Shown piece after piece: positions 1-6,041 of a stretch of 6,798 nt of DNA (the first letter of the stretch is position 1; every line of letters begins with the position of its first letter). The stretch is from Verrucomicrobiaceae bacterium (GTDB lineage Bacteria; Verrucomicrobiota; Verrucomicrobiae; Verrucomicrobiales; Akkermansiaceae), in NCBI GenBank assembly GCA_003820635.1, contig RPOS01000159.1, positions 1 through 6,798 of the forward strand. The letters run 5' to 3'. The notes under the pieces are model-generated. The model worked only from the letters and a program-made list of their open reading frames with translations, made no database searches and was not told the origin of the DNA. Position numbers and translations under genes: made by a program.

Positions 1-231
1 AACAGCTCGCGTCAGTTTCTCCCGCAAATCACACTGCCCACCCTGCTCGTCAACGCGGGGAACGATCCATTCCTCGGCCCTGGTTGCTACCCGCGGGATG
101 AGGCGGCGGGTAGCGGGGTTTTCCATTTCGAGTCCCCGGCTACCGGTGGCCACGTTGGCTTTCCCGCTTTCGGCAATGGCGGGCAGTATTGGTCGGAAAC
201 CCGGGCTGTGCAATTTCTGTCAGACAGTTAG
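1..231 (+). CDS. YheT-like alpha/beta hydrolase, C-terminal fragment (5' end outside window)
   Basis: Frame 1 is open from the first base to a TAG at 229-231, giving the last 76 residues of a protein whose start lies upstream. Three things match the C-terminal end of the YheT/COG0429 hydrolase family. First, a strand reading LPTLLVNAGNDPF carries the likely catalytic Asp (visible residue 22). Second, GGHVGF carries the likely catalytic His (residue 51). Third, a closing segment has the YWSE and RAVQFL pattern. The nucleophile Ser lies in the missing part. Family members are predicted cytoplasmic serine hydrolases/esterases whose natural substrate is poorly defined. No clear plus-strand terminator follows the stop codon. 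The family call is strong on motif pattern; substrate and exact subfamily are unknown. Confidence 0.85.
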   Translation, partial: NSSRQFLPQITLPTLLVNAGNDPFLGPGCYPRDEAAGSGVFHFESPATGGHVGFPAFGNGGQYWSETRAVQFLSDS

Positions 232-524
232 ATCGTCTGCAGGCCTGAATCAAAGCGCGGTGGATTTCAGTTCTCCCGATCCTCAACCGAGACGCAGCAG
301 GGAACGTCAGGGCCGCGATGGCGGATTTGGAGATGTGGTTGGGGGTGACCGACTGCCAGAAAATTGCTTTCCCGGCGAAGGCCGTTGAGAAAGTCGGTGG
401 CCGGGCCGGATGGAGGGGAAATGGGTGGGTGAAAAGGTTCGAGGGGATCAGTTGGGCTGTTAAAAAACCAACAACCCGCCGGATCACTCGGACCCCGGCG
501 GACGTTTGGCTTAGGTTGAGGGAT
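232..524. other. Intergenic stretch without a recognisable gene
   Basis: Several frames on both strands stay open here, but this is expected for GC-rich DNA. None of the translations (for example the one beginning MADLEMWLGVTD at 318) resembles a family I recognise, and that frame simply continues as the antisense of the nuclease remnant. The only structure I can support is a minus-strand terminator-like hairpin near 462-501. The stretch could contain decayed coding sequence or a dispersed intergenic repeat; this cannot be decided from one copy. Confidence 0.4.
462..501 (-). terminator. Terminator-like hairpin behind the nuclease remnant
   Basis: On the minus strand a perfect 7-bp GC stem (positions 495-501 with 476-482, CCGCCGG with CCGGCGG) encloses a 12-nt loop. 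It is followed by GGTTGTTGG and then six T (462-467). The T-run begins 8 nt after the stem, so it is not a textbook intrinsic terminator, but the spacer is itself T-rich. It lies 24 nt beyond the stop codon of the minus-strand ORF at 525-947, in the right orientation to end that transcript. Confidence 0.4.
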
Positions 525-947
525 TCACGCAGCGTATTTTCTATGGATTTCCTCCACTGTCATCCCCGGCAGCCAGGCCATGCACTCGGTGCGGTATTGG
601 CACCAGGAGCAATGCATGGCGGGCTGTGGGTGGTGGCGGTTGCTGGCGATGCCTTCGACGGCGGTTTCCAACAGGGCGGTGACACGGCGCTTGCGGTGGG
701 CGTCGGCTGGCGGGGATTGAACCCGGATGACCTGCGGCGTTTTGGTTTTCACCAGAAACACCAAGTCGAGGTAGGCGGCAACCACGTGCAGGTCGTCTTG
801 GCGGTATTTCTCGCGTTCGGTGGCATCGTCGAAGTTCACCGGGCCGCCGATGAAAATCGAGTTCCGCAACATCCGGTTGAAGCGCCTGGATGGCTCGGCC
901 ACCGTTCTGCCAGTGAAGTAATCAAAACCCCGCATCGCCCCCAACAC
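525..947 (-). pseudogene. C-terminal remnant of a PD-(D/E)XK (RecB-like) nuclease
   Basis: The 140-residue ORF opens with a GTG directly after an in-frame TAG; an ATG at 933-935 is an alternative start. Its second half resembles the C-terminal end of PD-(D/E)XK nucleases of the PF12705/COG2887 type. It has the strand FLVKTKTPQVIRV (about residues 65-77), a helix ending in TAVEGI, and then a cysteine cluster CSWCQYRTEC (about 114-123). In Cas4/AddB-like relatives such a cluster helps bind an Fe-S centre, though the usual distant fourth Cys is not visible. The catalytic D and ExK motifs that should precede this part are missing, and the first 50 residues resemble nothing in the family. Family proteins are usually 250 residues or more. 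I therefore read it as a truncated, probably inactive gene. An independent small protein is less likely. Confidence 0.55.
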
Positions 948-1118
948 CTACTTCATCCAGTCGAAACGCGGTGCCAAAAGCCTGACACAGCGGATGAGTG
1001 AGGCGACGGCGAGGTGATGCGGATTTCATCTAACATCCTGAGAACTATCGCGACGCAGCGACGGTCGTTGAATGCTGCCGACGATCTTACGCTTGCCGCT
1101 GGAGTTTCCGTTTCCGGG

Positions 1119-2126
1119 TCAGCGCCGGCACTTTGCCAGCAGACCGGCGAGGAACCAGGTGATGCGGGCGAGGGCGTCGGCATGGACGGAGTCTCCGAGC
1201 GGCGCGAGATCCTCGCGGCTCTGCGCGAGCAGCCCGAGCGCGGTGTCCACGGCGCTTTCGATGGCACCCTCGTATTCGGCGATGCCTAACAGCACGGGAA
1301 GATCGAGCGGTTCCTGGTCGAGGATGCGCTTGTTGAGTTTGATGCGCTGGGCCTCGGAGGCGGTTTCGAGCAAGTTGAGGATGGGCAGGGTGAGTTTGCC
1401 CTTCACCAGATCCGTACGCAGCGTCTTGCCGACTTCCTCCTCGGAGCCGACGAGGTCAAGGCAGTCGTCGTAGATCTGATAGGCGGTGCCGAGTTTCATG
1501 CCGTAGTCGTAAAGGCGTGACTGGGTTTCCTCATCAAGGCCGGAGAGTTTGCCGGCTAGGCCGGTGGCTGCGGCAAAGAGGGCACCGGTTTTCATGCCGA
1601 TGACGCGGAAATAATCGGCCTTGGTGAAGGTGAGGTCGAAACGGCGCTGGGTCTGGATGATTTCGCCCTGGCAGACCTCGCGTGCGGCGTTGCCGACCTT
1701 GCGGCAGATGTCGATGCTGTCGAAATCGGTGGCGAGGGTGAGGGCGTGGGAGAAGAGGGCGTCGCCAAGCAGGACGGAGAGCGAGTTTCCCCACTTGGCG
1801 TTGGCGGTGGGCACCATGCGGCGGGTGTTGGCGCCGTCGATGATATCGTCATGGACCAGCGTGGCCATGTGGATGAGCTCGAGGATGACGCCGAGCTTGA
1901 TGTGGTCGCCATTGGCACCGCCGGCCGCGCCACCGACGAGGATGGCGAGCGCGGGGCGGATGCGCTTGCCGGAGGTGTTGCAGATGTAGGCGACGTAGGG
2001 CTCGATGGCGGGATCGAAGGCGCGGACCTGCTCGCGGATGGCGATTTCCACGCGTTCGAGCTCCGGACGGACCAACTCGAAGGGGAAGAGAGCGGCGCTG
2101 GCAGGTGCTGGTGAAGTGGTGGCCAT
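1119..2126 (-). CDS. ispB: Long-chain polyprenyl diphosphate synthase (IspB-like)
   Basis: This 335-residue trans-prenyltransferase condenses isopentenyl diphosphate units onto an allylic primer, giving the side chain of respiratory quinones. All family motifs are present in order: GKRIRP at 53-58 (IPP binding), the first aspartate-rich motif DDIID at 93-97, GE at 154-155, YQIYDD at 216-221 with the second motif DDCLD at 220-224, and a KGKLTLP segment at 242-248. The residue five before the first DDxxD is Ala88. In this family a small residue there, rather than an aromatic one, goes with long products (heptaprenyl or longer), as opposed to farnesyl or geranylgeranyl. Length is typical. The ATG at 2124-2126 is divergent to lnt. 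Product chain length is inferred; the gene could equally be named hepT-like or sdsA-like. Confidence 0.92.
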   Translation of the reverse strand: MATTSPAPASAALFPFELVRPELERVEIAIREQVRAFDPAIEPYVAYICNTSGKRIRPALAILVGGAAGGANGDHIKLGVILELIHMATLVHDDIIDGANTRRMVPTANAKWGNSLSVLLGDALFSHALTLATDFDSIDICRKVGNAAREVCQGEIIQTQRRFDLTFTKADYFRVIGMKTGALFAAATGLAGKLSGLDEETQSRLYDYGMKLGTAYQIYDDCLDLVGSEEEVGKTLRTDLVKGKLTLPILNLLETASEAQRIKLNKRILDQEPLDLPVLLGIAEYEGAIESAVDTALGLLAQSREDLAPLGDSVHADALARITWFLAGLLAKCRR

Positions 2127-2255
2127 GGTGACGTGGAGGCCCTAAAAAGCCACAATCCGGCCCGCCCCGCAACCCGGATGTTCACCCATGGCCCGCAGGG
2201 GGTGCCCGGCGCTTTCGCAGTGGACCGCCCGGGCGTCCCTGTGGATGCTCGGCGC
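2127..2255. promoter_or_regulatory. Divergent intergenic region between ispB and lnt
   Basis: These 129 bp separate the two divergent start codons and must hold promoters for both, unless lnt starts further upstream. The region is GC-rich, and I cannot assign convincing -35/-10 pairs or a Shine-Dalgarno site on either side. The frame of lnt stays open back to a GTG at 2133. A start there would leave only 6 nt between the two start codons, and the extra 41 residues lack family similarity. Confidence 0.35.
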
Positions 2256-4028
2256 ATGGGGAAACGCGCATCCTGGATGAGAATCGCGGCCGCCGTGGTA
2301 AGCGGCGCGCTGGTGGCGGGCCTGTTCCCGCCATTTTCGATGGCGGCGCTGGCCTGGGTGGCGATGGTGCCGTTGCTGGCGGCGCTGTGGTCGGTGGAGG
2401 GGAAAAATGCCGGCGGCCGGGGATTTCTCCTCGGCTGGCTGGCGGGCACGGTGAGCTGCGCGATCCAGTTTTCCTGGCTGGGAATCGTCTCGCCGCTTGG
2501 CGCGGTGGTGCTGCCGCTTTACCTCGGGCTGTTCTGGGGCGTGTTCGGGGTCTTTGCGGCGACGCTCGGCAATCCATGGCGCAGGGCGGAGCTGCCGGGT
2601 TGGCCCGAGTGCTCGCGCAGTCTGCGGCTGGCCTTCTGCCACGGTGCGGTGTGGGCGGGCCTCGAATGGTTGCGCGGCTGGCTTTTCACCGGCTTCGGCT
2701 GGAACGGACTGGGCGTGGCGTTTCACGAAACGCCGGCCATCGCGCAAGCGGCGGATTTGTTAGGCGTGGCGGGGCTTTCCCTGCTGCTGGTGTTTTTCCA
2801 AGCGGTGCTGGTGCAGGCCGGCCGGCGGGTGATGCGCGGCGCGCGCGACGGCGTGCGGCGGTTGCGGCTGGATTTCGCGGTGGCGGCGGCGGTCGTCGGA
2901 ATCTTGTTATGTTATGGCATCGTGCGGATGGCGCTGGAAGGCCGTGGCGGGACGGTGCGCCTCAAGACGCTGCTGGTGCAGATCAACATCCCGCAGGATG
3001 CGGCGCTTGTGCTGTGGGATGCCATCGACGTCCACATGGCCTACGAGGAGGAGACCCTCAAGGCGCTCGATGGCCTCGCAGACCAGGATGCGGAGCGCCT
3101 CAAGCAGGCGGTGGGTGAGGAGGAGCGGGGGGAAATTTCACTCAGCTGGCCGGACTGGGTGATGTGGCCGGAGTCCGCCCTGACAGGTCGCATCCTCCGC
3201 GCGGATGACGGCAGCTGGGGCACTTGGCAGGAGAATCTGGAAACCGTCGCCCAAGTGCGCAAGGCCGGGCCGTTTCAGCTGATCTACGGCATCAATGAGC
3301 TGGAGGCCGAGAAGTCCGGCGATAACGAGTTGGTGATGAAGGAGCATGGCCGCGCCTGGAACTCGCTGGCCGTGATGAGCCCGGAGGATGATTTGCAGAC
3401 CTACCGGAAACGCCATCTCGTCATCTTCGGTGAGACCATTCCGTTTGTGGACAGCATTCCGCTGTTGAAGAAAATTTACGAGCAGCAGGCCGGCGTCGAA
3501 TATGGCGGCTCCTTCACGCCCGGTGTCTCGGTGGATCCCTTGCCGATTCCCACCGCAGCCGGCACGGTGATCGGCGCGATTCCGACGGTCTGCTTTGAGG
3601 ATACCCTGGCGCGCATCGCCCGGTTGTTCCTGCGGCCCGGACCACAGGTGATCGTCAACGTCACCAACGACGGCTGGTTCAAGGAATCCGCCGCCGCCGC
3701 GCAGCATTTCGCCAACGCCCGCTTCCGCGCCATCGAGCTGCGGCGGCCGATGCTGCGCTGCGCCAACACCGGCGTGAGCGCCGCCATCGACACCACCGGC
3801 TCCACCGCCCATCCGGACACCGGCAAGCCACAGGTGATCGTGGATGCCAAGGGCAGTCATTTCACGCGCGGCTCGCTGCTGGTGGAGTTGGACGTGCCGC
3901 TGCAGCCGTCGTTTTCGCTCTATGCCGTCATCGGGGATTGGGGCGTGATCGGGCTTGCGCTCTCAGGCGTCCTGCTGGCCCGGGCTGGCAATCGTGAGCA
4001 GAAGCCCGCGGTGGAGAAAATCCAGTGA
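2256..4028 (+). CDS. lnt: Apolipoprotein N-acyltransferase
   Basis: This inner-membrane enzyme transfers a third acyl chain from phospholipid to the N-terminal Cys of lipoproteins. From the ATG at 2256 it has 590 residues; E. coli Lnt has 512. The N-terminal third holds several hydrophobic helices (about 8-27, 57-105, 131-187, 206-227). A nitrilase-like domain follows, about 236-545, and a last membrane helix sits at about 552-576. The catalytic triad is visible as Glu306 in WPES, Lys385 in YRKRHLV and Cys446 in PTVCFED. It is supported by VTNDGWF and the FRAIE...RCANTGVSA segment typical of Lnt. The start was chosen because the first membrane helix follows at once and upstream residues are Pro/Arg-rich. 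Starts at 2241 (GTG) or 2277 (ATG) are possible. An extra charged stretch (about 262-298) accounts for part of the additional length. Confidence 0.93.
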   Translation: MGKRASWMRIAAAVVSGALVAGLFPPFSMAALAWVAMVPLLAALWSVEGKNAGGRGFLLGWLAGTVSCAIQFSWLGIVSPLGAVVLPLYLGLFWGVFGVFAATLGNPWRRAELPGWPECSRSLRLAFCHGAVWAGLEWLRGWLFTGFGWNGLGVAFHETPAIAQAADLLGVAGLSLLLVFFQAVLVQAGRRVMRGARDGVRRLRLDFAVAAAVVGILLCYGIVRMALEGRGGTVRLKTLLVQINIPQDAALVLWDAIDVHMAYEEETLKALDGLADQDAERLKQAVGEEERGEISLSWPDWVMWPESALTGRILRADDGSWGTWQENLETVAQVRKAGPFQLIYGINELEAEKSGDNELVMKEHGRAWNSLAVMSPEDDLQTYRKRHLVIFGETIPFVDSIPLLKKIYEQQAGVEYGGSFTPGVSVDPLPIPTAAGTVIGAIPTVCFEDTLARIARLFLRPGPQVIVNVTNDGWFKESAAAAQHFANARFRAIELRRPMLRCANTGVSAAIDTTGSTAHPDTGKPQVIVDAKGSHFTRGSLLVELDVPLQPSFSLYAVIGDWGVIGLALSGVLLARAGNREQKPAVEKIQ

Positions 4029-4043
4029 TACTCATGCCACGCG

Positions 4044-4049
4044 AAAGGA
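4044..4049 (+). promoter_or_regulatory. Shine-Dalgarno-like AAAGGA ahead of an alternative start
   Basis: AAAGGA lies four bases before an ATG at 4054 that is in frame with the repeat protein. This is the best ribosome-binding-like sequence near this gene. Using it would add 20 residues (with two Glu) ahead of an otherwise classical signal peptide beginning at the ATG at 4114, which has no such site. The two signals conflict, so the true start is open. Confidence 0.3.
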
Positions 4050-4113
4050 AACCATGCGGTGCGCTTTTGAATTCATATCGAATGAATTTCTCCATCAGCT
4101 TGTCCAAATCCCC

Positions 4114-4674
4114 ATGAAGACGTTTCTTCTCCCCACCCTGTTTTCGTTCGTGCTGGCCGCCATTTCCCAAGCCCAGACCTGCCGGGAAGTCGTCCGCGAT
4201 TCATCCGGGCGCATCGTCCAGACCATCGACCGCCAGAAACAGTCAGGCGGCACCGTGCATGCCGTGACCCGGGATGCCTCGGGCCGGATCATTGGAACCG
4301 CCACCACGCGCCCCGCCAGCGGCAGCACCGCCCGCACCGAGTTCCGCGATGCCAGCGGCCGCCTGACCAGCTCGGCGGTGACCAATGGCACCTCCGCAAA
4401 CAACTCCCGCACCACCTACCGCGACGCCAGCGGGCGGCTGACGGGCAGCGCGGACACCAACAAGACCGCCGGAACCGGCAGCCGCACCCAGTTCCGGGAT
4501 GCTTCGGGCCGCCTCACCGGCAGTGAAACCAGCAGCGGGCGCCCGTCCGGAACCGCGACCGCCACCCAGCGCGATGCCTCCGGCCGCCTCATCGGCAGCA
4601 GCTCGGCAAGCGGTGCAAAATGCCCGACCGCGCCCCGAGTGCCGGTTCCGCCGAAAAACACCACCAAGAAGTGA
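4114..4674 (+). CDS. Small secreted protein with six 25-residue repeats
   Basis: I do not recognise a named family. From the ATG at 4114 the protein has 186 residues. Residues 1-20 form a signal peptide (MKTF, hydrophobic core, cleavage near ISQA|Q). Six repeats then start at residues 28, 53, 78, 103, 128 and 153, exactly 25 apart, each opening with RD(A/S)SGR(I/L). Linkers are rich in Thr, Ser, Gly and Asn. The opening resembles the turn of RHS/YD repeats (YDxxGRLT), but with Arg in place of Tyr and a longer period, so similarity may be only structural. The mature part has just two cysteines, C23 before the repeats and C170 in the last, which could form a disulfide. The tail is Pro/Lys-rich. 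The gene lies 85 bp after lnt without a visible terminator, so read-through is likely. Expected location is periplasm, surface or outside the cell; function unknown. Confidence 0.75.
   Translation: MKTFLLPTLFSFVLAAISQAQTCREVVRDSSGRIVQTIDRQKQSGGTVHAVTRDASGRIIGTATTRPASGSTARTEFRDASGRLTSSAVTNGTSANNSRTTYRDASGRLTGSADTNKTAGTGSRTQFRDASGRLTGSETSSGRPSGTATATQRDASGRLIGSSSASGAKCPTAPRVPVPPKNTTKK
4195..4644 (+). repeat. Six tandem 75-bp coding repeats
   Basis: Units begin at 4195, 4270, 4345, 4420, 4495 and 4570, with no insertion or deletion between them. At the protein level the first ten residues of each unit are conserved (consensus RDASGRLTGS) and the remaining fifteen vary. At the DNA level the conserved part uses several synonymous codons (for example GCC TCG GGC against GCC AGC GGC), so the array is not a recent duplication and appears held by selection on the protein. 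Confidence 0.9.
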
Positions 4675-4785
4675 ACCGTCGGCAGCGGAAAACGCGGGGC
4701 CGTTCCATCCGGAGCTTGTGAGTCTCACGGGATCTTGCCCGCTCTCATGAAAACCTTCGCCGTTTCGCGCAGGGCGGGCGTTATG

Positions 4786-4953
4786 TACGAGGCTCGTTCC
4801 TTGCAACACCTCCGGTTTCGGCAGTCCGGCGAGTTCGCAGAGCGTTGGATAGATGTCGAGAAACTCAACCGGAGAGACGGACTTTGCGCCCGTGCCGCCC
4901 TTGGCGCGGGTGGGCTCATGGACATCCACAAGGATCAGCAAGAGCGGCAGTGA
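4786..4953 (-). pseudogene. Fragment of a type I sulfatase (C-terminal part)
   Basis: Read on the minus strand, this stretch encodes about 56 residues that follow the pattern of arylsulfatase/iduronate-2-sulfatase-like proteins (PF00884 family). A strand LLLILVD is followed by a Lys/Gly-rich turn, then SPVEFLDIYPTLCELAGLP, then LQGTSL. The same segment in intact enzymes sits near the end of the catalytic domain. Everything before it is missing, including the CxPxR formylglycine motif, because the DNA upstream (above 4985) turns AT-rich and non-coding. After LQGTSLV the reading frame loses similarity and runs into the antisense of the repeat gene, so the 3' part is gone or frameshifted. A full sulfatase has 450 or more residues. 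I call it a relic; it cannot be an active enzyme. Confidence 0.7.
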
Positions 4954-5008
4954 CGGCGGAATCCGATGCCTGAACACACGCACATGGAAGAAAACAGCTC
5001 ATCAATAG

Positions 5009-5022
5009 GAATTTGGAAATTC
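5009..5022. repeat. Perfect inverted repeat GAATTT-GG-AAATTC
   Basis: Two 6-bp arms are separated by 2 bp, in the AT-rich segment between the sulfatase relic and the Rrf2 gene. The size and symmetry suit a dimeric regulator, but it lies 127 bp before the probable -35 box, so a link to the Rrf2 promoter is only a guess. Confidence 0.4.
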
Positions 5023-5108
5023 TATTTCAAAACGACATTCGGAATCCAAGAATCCTCAAATTCATCTTGGCATTCGCTGTCTAAATTGATGCAAAACATT
5101 CATAACAA

Positions 5109-5124
5109 ATGATTTAAAAATCAT
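5109..5124. repeat. Perfect inverted repeat ATGATTT-AA-AAATCAT, candidate operator
   Basis: Two 7-bp arms are separated by 2 bp, ending 11 bp before the putative -35 box of the Rrf2 gene. The position suits an operator or activator site, and the A/T-rich dyad is compatible with Rrf2-type binding sites. Many Rrf2 regulators control their own gene, so autoregulation is plausible, but no consensus match can be claimed. Confidence 0.45.
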
Positions 5125-5135
5125 AAAATTTTTGG

Positions 5136-5164
5136 TTGACGCGGGCGAGTCTTATTCCTACTAA
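5136..5164 (+). promoter_or_regulatory. Probable promoter of the Rrf2-yezD operon
   Basis: TTGACG at 5136-5141 matches five of six bases of the sigma-70 -35 box. After a 17-bp spacer comes TACTAA at 5159-5164, a weak -10 (three of six matches). TAATAA a few bases on is an alternative. Transcription would start around 5171, only about 11 bases before the ATG at 5182, leaving almost no leader and no Shine-Dalgarno site. TTATT and AATAA around the -10 (5152-5156 and 5163-5167) form a short dyad that could also be an operator half-pair. Confidence 0.5.
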
Positions 5165-5181
5165 TAAATCGACATTAACGA

Positions 5182-5772
5182 ATGCACCTTTCAAAAAAAG
5201 CTGAATACGCCCTGCGGGCCACGATCAATCTCGGAATTGCTTCCGAGGTCGGTCGCGTCACCGTGCCGGGGTCCGAACTCGCGGAGGAGAACCGCCTGCC
5301 GCTCAAGTTCATCGAACGCATCCTGCAGGAATTGCGTGAGGCAGGCATCGTCGAAACCCAACGCGGCAAGTTCGGCGGCTACTCGCTGGCCAAACCGGCG
5401 AATCAAATCGGCATCGGCGAAATCGTCCGCCTCATGGACGGGCGGCTGGCACCGATTTGCTGCGCCAGCGAAAACGCATACCAACCCTGCACCTGCCCGG
5501 ACGAGGAACATTGCGGCTTGCGCATGGTCATGATCGATGTCCGCAACGCCATCGCCAACATTCTGGACCGCTACACCGTCGCCCAGGTCGTTGAAGTCAC
5601 GCTTCGCAAGATGCGCCGTGACGGCATAGTGCCGCCCTTCGCGGTGCCGGGTTCGCCATCCGGCGAAAGCTCCTCCCAGCGCAGTAAGGCGGATCCAGCC
5701 GATGGTTTTCTCGCTGGACTGTCCCAATTGGCAACCTTCACCCCTGATTCTCATGAAACCAGCCCCCACTGA
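5182..5772 (+). CDS. Rrf2-family transcriptional regulator with cysteine cluster
   Basis: This 196-residue protein starts with the typical Rrf2 opening MHLSKKAEYALRA. A winged helix-turn-helix follows at about residues 24-66, with KFIERILQELREAGIV as recognition/linker helices. The wing motif GKFGGYSLAKP at 62-72 and the IGEIVRLMDG helix at 78-87 come next. Five cysteines (93, 94, 103, 105, 111) lie where IscR and NsrR bind an Fe-S cluster, but their spacing differs from IscR. A long helix (about 113-145) would form the dimer interface. Residues 150-196 are a Pro/Ser-rich, probably disordered tail, longer than usual (typical length 140-160). Relatives sense Fe-S status, nitric oxide, iron or, for CymR, cysteine supply. 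The following yezD gene favours a sulfur-related role here; that is inference. The start is the only sensible ATG before the domain. Confidence 0.9.
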   Translation: MHLSKKAEYALRATINLGIASEVGRVTVPGSELAEENRLPLKFIERILQELREAGIVETQRGKFGGYSLAKPANQIGIGEIVRLMDGRLAPICCASENAYQPCTCPDEEHCGLRMVMIDVRNAIANILDRYTVAQVVEVTLRKMRRDGIVPPFAVPGSPSGESSSQRSKADPADGFLAGLSQLATFTPDSHETSPH

Positions 5773-5935
5773 GCGCACTTCCGCGGATTGGATGGAAGTG
5801 GTGATCCGGAATGTCTCCAGCCTTCGTTTCGGCTCCGTCCAGATCACGGTCCACGACGGCAAGGTCACTCAGATTGAAAGCGTCGAGAAAACGCGCTTCG
5901 TTCCGCCAAAAGCCCCCGCGACCAGCGACAAATGA
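5753..5935 (+). CDS. YezD/DUF2292 family small protein
   Basis: This is a 60-residue protein whose start (ATG at 5753) lies inside the end of the Rrf2 gene; the frames overlap by 20 nt, which suggests translational coupling. The core, about residues 15-49 (EVVIRN, LRFGSVQITVHDGKVTQIE, KTRF), fits the compact YezD/DUF2292 pattern of a helix followed by three strands. The frame is open back to 5702, but residues before Met-1 show no similarity. Family members are small cytoplasmic proteins of unknown biochemical function, frequently found beside sulfur-assimilation or sulfonate/sulfate-uptake genes. Being paired with a regulator and followed by a porin fits that association. The tail is Pro/Ala/Ser-rich. 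The family assignment is from memory of the motif, not from a search. Confidence 0.8.
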   Translation: MKPAPTERTSADWMEVVIRNVSSLRFGSVQITVHDGKVTQIESVEKTRFVPPKAPATSDK

Positions 5936-5972
5936 TCTGAATTTTCCAATACTTCCGAATCACGCCTACTGA

Positions 5973-6041
5973 GACCGACCGGACGACCGGAGGGATCGGC
6001 AAGCGGTCCCGGCATACCAGCTCATCGCGCTGGCATGCCAC
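5973..6041 (+). promoter_or_regulatory. Structured RNA leader between yezD and the porin gene
   Basis: Two stable elements can be drawn. One is an 8-bp stem 5975-5982 (CCGACCGG) folding back on CCGG 5987-5990 and TCGG 5996-5999, with an AGGGA bulge. An alternative outer stem GACCG 5973-5977 with CGGTC 6004-6008 competes with it. The second element is a hairpin of two 5-bp helices, GGCAT 6011-6015 with ATGCC 6035-6039 and CCAGC 6017-6021 with GCTGG 6029-6033, split by one A-C mismatch and closed by a 7-nt loop. A terminator-like hairpin follows. GACCG could also pair with CGGTC at 6067-6071 next to the T-tract, a switch-like arrangement. It may be an attenuator, a riboswitch or simply a complex terminator. 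Confidence 0.4.

Noticed and set aside
140..487. A 115-residue minus-strand ORF overlapping the hydrolase end
   Set aside because: The hydrolase motifs on the plus strand explain 1-231, and the remainder has no family pattern.
318..1001. A 227-residue plus-strand ORF
   Set aside because: Most of it is antisense to the nuclease remnant, where the minus strand shows real family motifs. The first part has no recognisable similarity.
2133..2255. N-terminal extension of lnt from the GTG at 2133
   Set aside because: It would start 7 bp from the divergent ispB start, leaving no promoter room, and the added Pro/Arg-rich residues precede a normal first membrane helix.
4195..4644. Evenly spaced repeats as a CRISPR array
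   Set aside because: The 75-bp period is in frame, the unit is protein-coding with synonymous variation, and there is no separate spacer/repeat structure.
4718..4728. Small palindrome GTGAGTCTCAC after the repeat gene
   Set aside because: Arms are only 5 bp with a 1-nt centre and there is no T-tract, so neither a terminator nor an operator can be supported.
4243..4983. A 246-residue minus-strand ORF running across the repeat gene
   Set aside because: Only its first 66 residues carry sulfatase similarity. The rest is the antisense of the RDASGRL repeats, which stays open because of the 75-bp periodicity and high GC.
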